Of a DNA stretch of 12,722 nt, positions 6,700-12,722 are shown in pieces. The stretch covers positions 1-12,722 of the forward strand of contig CAJMJN010000032.1 of assembly GCA_905213875.1 (NCBI GenBank). Reading direction: 5' to 3'. The position numbers and the translations under genes are program-made. How positions within the stretch are numbered: position 1 is the stretch's first letter; each line of letters starts with the position of its first letter. Under the pieces are notes generated by a model. That model was not told the DNA's origin. It saw nothing but the letters and a program-made list of their open reading frames with translations, and did not search any database. This DNA is from an uncultured Clostridium sp. GTDB lineage: Bacteria; Bacillota; Clostridia; TANB77; CAG-508.

Positions 6700-7929
6700 T
6701 TGGCAATAGGAGATATCATAGTGGGTGTCGACATAGGAACAAGTAAGGTATGCACTGTTGTTGGAGAAGTAAACAACTTCAGTCAAGTAGAAATTATATG
6801 CAACACCTCATATAAATGTAACGGACTAAAGAAAGGTAAAATAATAAACGAAGATGAAGTAATATTAAGCCTTGCAAAAACAATCAAAGATGCTGAAGAA
6901 GAAACAAATTTAAAAATAAACTCTGCCTATGTAACAATTCCTGGCAAATATGTAACAATAGTACAAAATAGCATAACTAAAGAAGTAAAAGACAAATATG
7001 CTGGAATATCAGTAAGAGATGTACAAAATGCTATAATGCAAGTAAAAGACATAGAAGTGCCAGAAGGACAAAACTTAATAGATATCGTACCTGATAAAAT
7101 AACATTAGAAAATGGAACTGTAGTAACAGACCCAGTAGGAAATTTAAGTTCTAATTTTACAATTAGTGCACAAGTAATATTAGCAGATAGAGATTATGTT
7201 AGACAACTAAGTAATATTTTTAAAAAAGCAGGTTTAGAAATAGATGGAATAGTGCCAACAACATTAGCTGAAAGAAATTTAGTATTAGACACAAACGAAT
7301 TACATGATAATATAATGTTACTAGATATAGGAGCTGGAAATACAGATATAGGGGTATTCGAAGGATCAACATTTTTATATACAAATTCTATTCCACTAGG
7401 TGGAGATACAATAACAAATGATATAGCATTAGTATTAAATATATCAGAAGAAGAAGCAGATAAACTAAAAAGACAATATGGACTAGCATTAAAATCTTTT
7501 ATAGATAATGACAATGATATTATTTTAAATACCAGAAAAGATAATAATAAAAATAAAATAATAAAAAGTTCTGAATTAATAGAAATAATAGAAGCAAGAA
7601 TTGAAGAGATGTTTTCTATTATAAATAAAGATATAACAAACCATGGATTAAAACAAAAAATAAATAATGTTATATTAACAGGACAAGGAATAGTAAATAT
7701 CAATAAAAGTGATGTTGCTGGAAAAATAAATTTAAATATACCTGTAAAAATATCAACAGGTAGAGCAATTAGTACAGTAAAACCAGCATATAGAACAAGT
7801 TATGCATTGGTTAGATATATTGCAGCAAGACCATTTGCAAAAACAGTAGCAAGTAATATAGATACGCAAAATGATGAAAATATTCTAAAAACAATATTTG
7901 AAAAAATAAAAGAATTTTTTTATTCATAA
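6700..7929 (+). CDS. ftsA: Cell-division actin homologue FtsA
   Basis: FtsA is an actin-like ATPase that tethers FtsZ filaments to the membrane and recruits late division proteins. The nucleotide site is visible as phosphate-1 motif V-G-V-D-I-G-T-S-K (residues 8-16), phosphate-2 motif L-L-D-I-G-A-G-N-T-D-I-G (about 207-218) and the adenosine motif I-L-T-G-Q-G-I-V-N (about 325), where the usual G-G-G is G-Q-G. The 1C/SHS2 domain lies between the first two motifs. The C-terminus ends in an amphipathic helix (ILKTIFEKIKEFFYS), the membrane-targeting element. The TTG start at 6700 has TGGAGG seven bases upstream; the longer frame to 6637 would start inside the promoter. The product has 409 residues, normal for the family. 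ftsZ follows after 91 bases. Confidence 0.95.
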   Translation: MAIGDIIVGVDIGTSKVCTVVGEVNNFSQVEIICNTSYKCNGLKKGKIINEDEVILSLAKTIKDAEEETNLKINSAYVTIPGKYVTIVQNSITKEVKDKYAGISVRDVQNAIMQVKDIEVPEGQNLIDIVPDKITLENGTVVTDPVGNLSSNFTISAQVILADRDYVRQLSNIFKKAGLEIDGIVPTTLAERNLVLDTNELHDNIMLLDIGAGNTDIGVFEGSTFLYTNSIPLGGDTITNDIALVLNISEEEADKLKRQYGLALKSFIDNDNDIILNTRKDNNKNKIIKSSELIEIIEARIEEMFSIINKDITNHGLKQKINNVILTGQGIVNINKSDVAGKINLNIPVKISTGRAISTVKPAYRTSYALVRYIAARPFAKTVASNIDTQNDENILKTIFEKIKEFFYS

Positions 7930-8020
7930 AAATAGATATTAATTTTAAAAATTAGATAATAAACCATAGTAATAGGGGAATAATTAAACGTTTAGTATTA
8001 AGAAAGGGAGGATAAGCCAA

Positions 8021-9145
8021 ATGATGGATTACAATAATGATGATAATAACAATATGGCATTAGTAGATGGAACAGCTACAATAAAAGTTATAGGAGTAGG
8101 GGGAGCTGGAAATAACGCAGTAAACAGAATGATAGAAGCGGAAATTAAAGGTGTAGATTTCATAGCTGTAAATACAGATAAACAAGCTTTACAAATTTCT
8201 AAAGCAAAAACAAAAATCCAAATAGGAGAAAAAATAACACGTGGATTAGGTGCAGGAGCAAACCCTGATATCGGAGCTCAAGCAGCTGAAGAAACAAAAT
8301 CAGAAGTAGCAGAAGCATTAAGAGGAGCAGACATGGTGTTCGTAACAGCCGGAATGGGTGGAGGAACAGGAACAGGTGCTGCACCAGTTGTAGCAGCAGC
8401 TGCAAAAGAAATGGGAATATTAACAATAGGTGTTGTTACAAAACCATTTACATTTGAAGGTAAAAAAAGATTATCACAAGCAGAACGTGGAATTGAAAGC
8501 TTAAAAGGAAAAGTAGATACATTAGTAGTAATACCAAATGATAAATTATTACAAATAGTAGACAGAAAAACATCAATAATAGATGCTTTCAAAATGGCTG
8601 ATGATGTTTTAAGACAAGGTGTACAAGGTATATCTGACTTAATTGCTATACCAGGTCTTGTAAACTTAGACTTTGCTGATGTTAAAACAGTAATGTTAAA
8701 TCAAGGTATGGCACATATGGGTGTTGGTAGAGCATCAGGAGAAAACAGAGCAGAAGATGCAGCTAAAGAAGCTATACAAAGTCCATTACTAGAAACATCA
8801 ATTGAAGGAGCAAAAGGTGTTATTATTAACATTACAGGTGGAGATAATTTAGGATTACATGAAGTAAATACAGCTGCTGAATTAGTTCAACGCAGTGTAG
8901 ATCCAGAAGCTAATATCATATTTGGTACAGTAACAGATGAATCTATGGGAGATGAAATACAAATAACAGTTATAGCAACAGGATTTGAAGATAAAGATGT
9001 ACCAATGCCAGGTATAGGAGAAACACTTGGAGCTAAAAAGTGGGAACAAAAAATAAACTCAATTCCTTCAAGTTCAGAAAGCAGTTCATCACAAAATGAC
9101 TTAGACATACCATCTTTCTTAAGAAAAAATAGAAATAAAAACTAA
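8021..9145 (+). CDS. ftsZ: Cell-division tubulin homologue FtsZ
   Basis: GTPase that polymerises into the Z ring and organises septal wall synthesis. The 374-residue protein has G-V-G-G-A-G-N-N-A (25-33), V-N-T-D (50-53), the tubulin signature G-G-G-T-G-T-G-A (113-120), and the T7 catalytic loop N-L-D-F-A-D with N215, D217 and D220. A short serine-rich linker leads to the conserved C-terminal peptide D-I-P-S-F-L-R, which binds FtsA and other partners. ATG 8021 has AAAGGGAGG nine bases upstream. Codon usage is slightly less AT-biased here (CGT and CGC occur for Arg), as expected for a highly expressed gene. It is followed by a strong terminator. Confidence 0.98.
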   Translation: MMDYNNDDNNNMALVDGTATIKVIGVGGAGNNAVNRMIEAEIKGVDFIAVNTDKQALQISKAKTKIQIGEKITRGLGAGANPDIGAQAAEETKSEVAEALRGADMVFVTAGMGGGTGTGAAPVVAAAAKEMGILTIGVVTKPFTFEGKKRLSQAERGIESLKGKVDTLVVIPNDKLLQIVDRKTSIIDAFKMADDVLRQGVQGISDLIAIPGLVNLDFADVKTVMLNQGMAHMGVGRASGENRAEDAAKEAIQSPLLETSIEGAKGVIINITGGDNLGLHEVNTAAELVQRSVDPEANIIFGTVTDESMGDEIQITVIATGFEDKDVPMPGIGETLGAKKWEQKINSIPSSSESSSSQNDLDIPSFLRKNRNKN

Positions 9146-9169
9146 AAAAATATAGATATTTAGAAAAAG

Positions 9170-9208
9170 AAAAGAAATAATCGAAAACAATCGATTATTT
9201 CTTTTTTT
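9170..9208 (+). terminator. Strong intrinsic terminator after ftsZ
   Basis: A perfect 15-bp stem, core AAAGAAATAATCGA / TCGATTATTTCTTT (9171-9184 and 9191-9204), a 6-nt loop AAACAA and an uninterrupted T run to 9208. It ends the division operon before spoIIGA. The A-rich left flank means it could also end leftward transcripts. Confidence 0.9.
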
Positions 9209-9220
9209 CGCCAATAAGAA

Positions 9221-9253
9221 AAGACAAGTTTTTTGCAACATAGGTAGTACAAT
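9221..9253 (+). promoter_or_regulatory. Candidate spoIIGA promoter with long spacer
   Basis: TACAAT (9248-9253) is a good -10 box. The only -35-like hexamer is AAGACA (9221-9226), 21 bases away. The B. subtilis spoIIG promoter is known for a comparable overlong spacer of 22 bases that makes it depend on Spo0A~P. A partial Spo0A-box-like sequence, TAATCGAAAA (9178-9187), lies in the terminator stem-loop, but it is weak. The promoter call rests mainly on the -10 box and context. Confidence 0.4.
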
Positions 9254-9271
9254 AATTAGGCAGGTGATAAC

Positions 9272-10159
9272 ATGACAATTTATATTGATATAGTTATAAT
9301 AGAAAATTTAATAATGAATTACATTATATTATGTGCAACAGGAATAGTTTCTAAAAACAAAATAAGGCATCTAAGATTAATAATGGCAAGTCTATTAGGA
9401 GCAATTTATAGTGTTGTAGCATATATGAAAATTTTAGAAATATATTCAAATATTGTACTAAAGATATTGTTGTCAGTAATAATTGTATATATTGCATATA
9501 ATCCACAAACAGTTAAAAAACTGTGGAAAACATTAGTAATGTTCTACTTGGTATCATTTGTCTTTGGTGGTGTGGCATTTTCATTAATATATATTATAAA
9601 ACCACAAGATATAATTATGAAAAATGGACTATTTTTAGGAACATATCCATTAAAAACAATTATATTAGGAGCAATAGTAGCTTTTGCAATAATAATAATA
9701 GCTGTAAAAATTATAAGAAAAAAATTCACAACAAAAGATATGATTTGTGACATAGAAATAATGTTAAATAATAAAAAGATAAATACTAAAGCATTAATAG
9801 ATACAGGAAACATGCTAAAAGAACCAATTACAAACACACCAGTTGTAGTAGTAGAAAAAATATTATTATATGAATGTATACCAAAAGAAATATTAAATAA
9901 TATTAATCAAATAATAGGAGGTGATTTAGAAAAAATACCACAGCAAATACAATCACAATATATTTCAAAATTGAAATTGATTCCATTTAGTTCATTAGGA
10001 AAACAATATGGTATGTTATTAGGAATAAAAGTTCAACAAATAAAGATAATAAAAGAAAGTGAAGAAATAACAAAAGAAAATATAATAGTAGGAATATATC
10101 AACAATCATTAACAAAAAATGGAGAATATCAAGCACTTATGGGAATGGAATTTATTTAA
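9272..10159 (+). CDS. spoIIGA: Sporulation sigma-E processing peptidase SpoIIGA
   Basis: Membrane aspartic protease that removes the pro-sequence of sigma-E in the mother cell after a signal from the forespore (SpoIIR). Five hydrophobic segments occupy residues 5-24, 34-51, 58-76, 86-109 and 128-148. A cytoplasmic protease domain follows with the catalytic motif A-L-I-D-T-G-N (D177), T-N-T-P-V-V-V-V-E and the later L-I-P-F-S-S-L-G segment. The length of 295 residues is typical. ATG 9272 has AGGTGAT upstream. It starts the spoIIG operon and sigE follows after 27 bases. Confidence 0.95.
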   Translation: MTIYIDIVIIENLIMNYIILCATGIVSKNKIRHLRLIMASLLGAIYSVVAYMKILEIYSNIVLKILLSVIIVYIAYNPQTVKKLWKTLVMFYLVSFVFGGVAFSLIYIIKPQDIIMKNGLFLGTYPLKTIILGAIVAFAIIIIAVKIIRKKFTTKDMICDIEIMLNNKKINTKALIDTGNMLKEPITNTPVVVVEKILLYECIPKEILNNINQIIGGDLEKIPQQIQSQYISKLKLIPFSSLGKQYGMLLGIKVQQIKIIKESEEITKENIIVGIYQQSLTKNGEYQALMGMEFI

Positions 10160-10186
10160 AATATACGCATAAGGAGATGATATTTT

Positions 10187-10925
10187 ATGGATATATTAAG
10201 TATCATAAAAAATAAGATAGGTACAATTTGTGCCAAATATATAAATGAAGAAGACGAAATAGAATATCTACCGATATTTTACATAGCAGGAAGTCAAACA
10301 TTACCACCGCCTCTACCGCCAGAAGAGGAAGAACAATTAATAAAAGAATTATCCCAACAAAATAGTCCAGAAGCAAGACAAATATTAGTAGAAAGAAATT
10401 TGAGATTAGTAGTATATATTGCTAAAAAATTTGAAAACACAGGAATAGGAATAGAAGACTTAATATCAATAGGAACAATAGGTCTGATGAAAGGCGTAAA
10501 TACATTTAATTCAGAAAAGAAAATAAAACTTGCAACATATGCTTCAAGATGCATAGAAAATGAAATATTAATGTTTTTACGAAAAAGCAACAAAATTAAA
10601 GGAGAAGTATCAATAGATGAGCCTTTAAACAAAGATAGAGATGGAAATGAATTATTATTATCAGATATATTAGGAACTGAACCAGATATAACTTCAAGAA
10701 ATTTAGAAGATGAAGTAGATAAAAAGTTGCTTAGAAATTCTATATCAAAATTAAAAGATAGGGAAAAGAATATAATGGAAATGAGATTTGGTTTTAAGAC
10801 AGGGAAAGAAAAAACACAAAAAGAAGTTGCCGACGAATTGCGGAATATCGCAAAGTTATATATCAAGATTAGAAAAAAAGATTATAAAAAAGATGAAAAA
10901 TGAAATTTCAAGCAAAATAGGGTGA
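10187..10925 (+). CDS. sigE: Sporulation sigma factor sigma-E, needs +1 shift near the 3' end
   Basis: Mother-cell sigma factor made as an inactive precursor. The pro-region (about residues 1-32) ends at P-I-F-Y-I-A-G-S, matching the SpoIIGA cleavage area, followed by the family's P-P-P-L. Region 2 is almost canonical (NLRLVVYIAKKFENTG, IEDLISIGTIGL, KLATYASRCIENEILMFLRK) and region 4 runs EKNIMEMRFGFKTGKEKTQKEVADEL. There the zero frame meets CGG at 10841 and continues as an unrelated tail to a stop at 10901-10903 (238 residues). Skipping C10841 restores GISQSYISRLEKKIIKK and a stop at 10923-10925, giving 245 residues with the region 4.2 recognition helix. Without the shift the protein should not recognise the -35 element. 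AAGGAG lies ten bases before ATG 10187. The call of sigE is firm; whether the shift is programmed, mutational or an error is open. Confidence 0.93.
10838..10853 (+). other. Candidate +1 frameshift site TTG-CGG-AAT in sigE
   Basis: The zero frame reads TTG, CGG, AAT; skipping C10841 gives TTG then GGA (conserved Gly of the L-G-I-S-Q helix-turn-helix). It shares NNG-CGG-AA with the murA site. The site also forms a small hairpin, TTGCG / CGCAA with loop GAATAT (10838-10853), not found at the murA site. Confidence 0.6.
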
Positions 10926-10983
10926 AGTAATACAATGAGAGTAGGATAAATATAATTGAAGCAATAAAACAGATAAATAAATT

Positions 10984-11011
10984 GAATAAAATAACCTGTT
11001 TAGGAAATAAT
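10984..11011 (+). promoter_or_regulatory. Candidate forespore (sigma-F type) promoter of sigG
   Basis: GGAAATAAT (11003-11011) fits the sigma-F/sigma-G -10 pattern GGNRANANT. GAATA (10984-10988) is a one-mismatch -35 (GYATA) with a slightly short 14-base spacer. In B. subtilis sigG is transcribed by sigma-F, so the position, about 34 bases before the start codon, makes sense. The weak -35 and AT-rich background keep this tentative. Confidence 0.4.
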
Positions 11012-11028
11012 TATAATAAATATTTCCT
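11002..11028 (+). promoter_or_regulatory. Stem-loop immediately before the sigG ribosome site
   Basis: Perfect 8-bp inverted repeat AGGAAATA / TATTTCCT (11002-11009 and 11021-11028) ending one base before AAGGAGG (11030-11036). It would form in read-through transcripts from spoIIGA-sigE. A transcript starting at the proposed promoter would begin near 11018 and lack the left arm. A leader hairpin that reduces sigG translation is known in B. subtilis, so a similar timing device is plausible. Confidence 0.5.
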
Positions 11029-11044
11029 GAAGGAGGTTATAATT

Positions 11045-11821
11045 TTGTTTAATAACAAAGTAGAAATATGTGGAGTTAATACATCCAAATTACCATTATT
11101 AAGCAAAAAAGAAAAAGAAGAATTATTTATAAAGATAAAAGCAGGAGATGAAGAAGCAAGACAAACGTTTATAAATGGAAATTTAAGATTAGTTTTAAGC
11201 GTAATACAAAGATTTTATGGCAGAGGAGAAAATGCAGATGATTTATTTCAAGTGGGATGTGTAGGATTAATAAAAGCAATAGATAATTTTGATTTGAGCC
11301 AAAATGTACAATTTAGTACGTATGCAGTGCCGATGATAATAGGAGAAGTAAAAAGATATTTAAGAGATAATAATAGCATACGAGTAAGCAGATCTATCAG
11401 AGATTTAGCTTATAAGGTAATTCAATATAGAGAAAGATACACAAAAGAAAATGGAAGAGAACCTAAAATTGATGAAATAGCAAAAGAACTTGGAATTAAA
11501 AAAGAAGAAATAGGTTTTTGTATGGATGCAATTCAAGACCCAATTTCATTACAAGAACCAATTTATAATGATGGAACTGAAAATATATATGTAATAGATC
11601 AAATAAAAGATATAAAAAACACAGATGAAACATGGACTGAAAAAATGACAATAGAATCAGCTTTAAATAAATTAAATGAAAAAGAACAAATAATAGTAAG
11701 TAAAAGATTCTTTGATGGTAGAACACAAATGGAAGTAGCAGAAGAAATTGGAATTTCGCAAGCTCAAGTATCAAGATTAGAAAAAAGTGCGATTGAACAT
11801 ATAAAAAGATTTTATAAATAA
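11045..11821 (+). CDS. sigG: Sporulation sigma factor sigma-G
   Basis: Late forespore sigma factor. The 258-residue protein starts with the family hallmark N-K-V-E-I-C-G-V-N-T-S-K-L-P, then region 2 (NGNLRLVLSVIQRF, DDLFQVGCVGLIKAIDNFDLS, FSTYAVPMIIGEVKRYLRDNN, IRVSRSIRDLAYK), region 3 (EPKIDEIAKELGIKKEEI, AIQDPISLQEPIYNDG) and region 4 with the helix-turn-helix TQMEVAEEIGISQAQVSRLE. The TTG start at 11045 has AAGGAGG eight bases upstream; the open frame to 10982 has no such site and the family N-terminus starts here. It lies downstream of sigE, with 119 bases between, as in other spore formers. The gene is intact and uses CGA, not CGG, for Arg. Confidence 0.97.
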   Translation: MFNNKVEICGVNTSKLPLLSKKEKEELFIKIKAGDEEARQTFINGNLRLVLSVIQRFYGRGENADDLFQVGCVGLIKAIDNFDLSQNVQFSTYAVPMIIGEVKRYLRDNNSIRVSRSIRDLAYKVIQYRERYTKENGREPKIDEIAKELGIKKEEIGFCMDAIQDPISLQEPIYNDGTENIYVIDQIKDIKNTDETWTEKMTIESALNKLNEKEQIIVSKRFFDGRTQMEVAEEIGISQAQVSRLEKSAIEHIKRFYK

Positions 11822-11846
11822 GGAATAAAAATTTCATTTTGAAACA

Positions 11847-11864
11847 TATACTTATATAAGTATA
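11847..11864. repeat. 18-bp perfect palindrome before the PRC-barrel gene
   Basis: TATACTTATATAAGTATA is fully self-complementary and lies between the sigG stop and the ribosome site of the next gene. There is no T tail on the plus strand, so it is not a standard rightward terminator. It could be a dimeric regulator site or an mRNA hairpin. AT-richness lowers its significance. Confidence 0.6.
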
Positions 11865-11882
11865 AAAAAAGGAATGAAAAGA

Positions 11883-12116
11883 ATGGGAGATAAAGGGTTA
11901 GATTTTAAACATAAAGAAGTTGTAAATATTACAGATGGAAAAAGACTAGGATATGTTCAAGATGTATGTGCAGATTTAGAAACAGGAACAATAACACATA
12001 TTATTGTTCCTGGAAGTAGTAAAATTATTAATATATTTGCAGGAAACAATGATATTGTAATACCATGGCAAAAGATAAAATGTATAGGAGAGGACTTAAT
12101 ATTAGTAGAAATATAA
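11883..12116 (+). CDS. YlmC/YmxH family PRC-barrel protein
   Basis: Small single-domain PRC-barrel protein of the YlmC/YmxH sporulation-associated family. The 77 residues contain K-E-V-V-N-I-T-D-G-K-R-L-G-Y-V, a D-x-E-T-G-T-I-T turn followed by I-I-V-P-G, and D-I-V-I-P-W-Q-K-I-K-C-I-G-E-D-L-I-L-V, all in family order. The ATG at 11883 is preferred because AAAGGA ends ten bases upstream; the ATG at 11874 sits one base after that site. The gene follows sigG by 61 bases, and its family is often near sporulation or division genes. Its molecular role is unknown. Confidence 0.83.
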   Translation: MGDKGLDFKHKEVVNITDGKRLGYVQDVCADLETGTITHIIVPGSSKIINIFAGNNDIVIPWQKIKCIGEDLILVEI

Positions 12117-12267
12117 AGTTATAAAAAACAAATTAATTTTTGGACTTGTTTTAGTAAGAATGCTTGATTTTTCTATTTTAATCTTGCAATCTATTTTAGT
12201 TTTACAAATTTGATTTAACTTTTACAATTCAATTTACAAAAAAAGATAAAAAAAGATGAAAAAAGTG

Positions 12268-12296
12268 TTGACATTTATCAAGAAAGATGTTATTAT
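12268..12296 (+). promoter_or_regulatory. Tandem promoter P1
   Basis: TTGACA (12268-12273), 17-base spacer, TATTAT (12291-12296); a perfect TATAAT overlaps at 12294-12299 but with a 20-base spacer. An A-rich stretch lies upstream. The segment GAAAAA(A)GTGTTGACA is shared with P3. Confidence 0.75.
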
Positions 12297-12318
12297 AATC
12301 GTGCACTAAGGAAAAGCA

Positions 12319-12381
12319 ATTTTTAAAGTAAAAATAAATATAAAAAATTCGAAAAATATATTGACAAACTACTTTAAAAAT
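12319..12381. repeat. 12-bp inverted repeat between P1 and P2
   Basis: ATTTTTAAAGTA (12319-12330) and TACTTTAAAAAT (12370-12381) are exact reverse complements. The right arm lies in the spacer between the P2 boxes. A transcript from P1 could fold over P2 into a hairpin with a 39-base loop. Confidence 0.55.
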
Positions 12382-12389
12382 GGTAATAT
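12361..12389 (+). promoter_or_regulatory. Tandem promoter P2
   Basis: TTGACA (12361-12366), 17-base spacer, TAATAT (12384-12389). The sequence around the -35 box (TCGAAAAA...TTGACAAAC) resembles P3, suggesting promoter duplication. Confidence 0.8.
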
Positions 12390-12544
12390 AAAAAAGTACC
12401 TAGCGACAGACAAAAAACGAAAAAAGTAACAGAAGAATTAGTAATAAAATAACAATTTTAATCATAGCCAAAAACATCATTACTAGTTTTTTATTTTGCT
12501 CAAAAATGAGTTAAAAAATTTTTTCGAAAAATGTCGAAAAAGTG

Positions 12545-12573
12545 TTGACAAACACAAAAGGGTATAGTATAAT
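12545..12573 (+). promoter_or_regulatory. Tandem promoter P3, full consensus
   Basis: TTGACA (12545-12550), 17-base spacer, TATAAT (12568-12573): an exact sigma-A consensus with optimal spacing and an A-rich upstream flank. The likely start is near 12580, at the base of the first leader stem-loop. Confidence 0.9.
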
Positions 12574-12578
12574 ACAAA

Positions 12579-12601
12579 TCGTTCCGCAAATACTGGAACG
12601 A
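12579..12601 (+). other. Leader stem-loop 1
   Basis: TCGTTCC / GGAACGA, a perfect 7-bp stem with a 9-base loop, at the expected 5' end of the P3 transcript. It could protect the 5' end of the leader. Confidence 0.55.
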
Positions 12602-12654
12602 AAAAGTACATTGAAAAGTAAACAATAAAATCCTTTAGAGAATAGACCTAAGCG

Positions 12655-12679
12655 GTACGATTTCGAAAGAAATTAGTAC
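12655..12679 (+). other. Leader stem-loop 2 with GAAA tetraloop
   Basis: GTAC-G-ATTTC, tetraloop GAAA, GAAAT-T then GTAC, with a single bulged A (12675) and one G-T pair. This makes an imperfect 10-bp stem closed by a GNRA loop, in keeping with a structured leader. Confidence 0.5.
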
Positions 12680-12722
12680 TACAGAAATTCAAAAAAGATT
12701 TTTAAAAGTTTTTAGTAAAAAA

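Larger units (their letters stand above)
12117..12722. other. Gene-free region: promoter array and leader, probably of an rRNA operon
   Basis: No convincing coding sequence on either strand. 12117-12260 is plain AT-rich spacer. From 12268 there are three strong promoters, all firing rightward into a leader with stem-loops that runs to the window end. Such stacking of near-consensus promoters before an untranslated leader is typical of rRNA operons. No 16S sequence is seen before 12722, so this is inference. Confidence 0.65.

Noticed and set aside
7940..7954. Small symmetry TAATTTT-A-AAAATTA between ftsA and ftsZ as a regulatory site
   Set aside because: Only A and T, easily expected by chance in this sequence, and no terminator or promoter features accompany it.
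9178..9187. Spo0A box before spoIIGA
   Set aside because: TAATCGAAAA matches only part of the consensus and lies within the ftsZ terminator stem-loop, whose sequence is explained by pairing. Too weak to list as a separate site.
2837..10843. CGG simply reassigned to another amino acid
   Set aside because: Reassignment alone does not restore frame: both genes need a one-base shift after this codon. It may still be relevant as background, since loss of CGG decoding is the proposed cause.
1131..11837. Many long open frames on the minus strand opposite the real genes
   Set aside because: They are rich in Leu, Phe, Ser and Ile from antisense reading of AT-rich genes, lack ribosome sites and family motifs, and all lie opposite well-supported genes.
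12439..12495. TAGTAAT / ATTACTA followed by a T run as a terminator between P2 and P3
   Set aside because: Seven-base stem with a 33-base loop is too open for an intrinsic terminator, and termination there would defeat P1 and P2.

Overview
The window is very AT-rich DNA with AGA-dominated arginine codons, strong AGGAGG-type ribosome sites, TTG/GTG starts and the conserved Firmicute cluster murA - divIB - DUF881 - sbp - ftsA - ftsZ - spoIIGA - sigE - sigG - ylmC/ymxH. This points to a spore-forming Clostridia-type bacterium, probably an uncultured low-GC gut lineage (the lineage is inference).

Layout. 1 to about 2650 is the right end of an integrated mobile element. It carries a DinD-like gene with an abnormal N-terminus and a large serine recombinase whose last codons run into murA. 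The junction lies at the murA codons for the catalytic motif G-G-C-x-I-G, so only the 3' part of murA (2645-3554) is present here. 3612-9145 is the division block: divIB/ftsQ, two tandem DUF881 genes, the small basic protein gene sbp, then a clear sigma-A promoter with three phased 11-bp repeats upstream, ftsA and ftsZ, ended by a strong terminator. 9272-11821 is the early sporulation block: spoIIGA (pro-sigma-E protease), sigE and sigG. 11883-12116 is a small PRC-barrel gene. 12117-12722 has no gene. It holds three strong tandem promoters and a structured untranslated leader, as expected just upstream of an rRNA operon, although no rRNA is inside the window.

The most unusual signal is in decoding. 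Two genes, the murA remnant and sigE, each need a +1 shift to give their conserved protein. At both sites the reading frame meets a CGG codon in the context NNG-CGG-AA, and skipping the C gives GGA for a conserved glycine. By manual scan these are the only two in-frame CGG codons in the window. The other twelve CGG triplets inside genes are all out of frame, four of them within the same hexamer GCGGAA. This looks more like +1 frameshifting at an unread or starved CGG codon than random gene decay, although a recurring sequencing error remains possible.

Together the window links cell division (divIB, ftsA, ftsZ) with the switch to asymmetric division and compartment-specific sigma factors (spoIIGA, sigE, sigG). 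An integrase element interrupts a peptidoglycan synthesis gene at its active-site codon.
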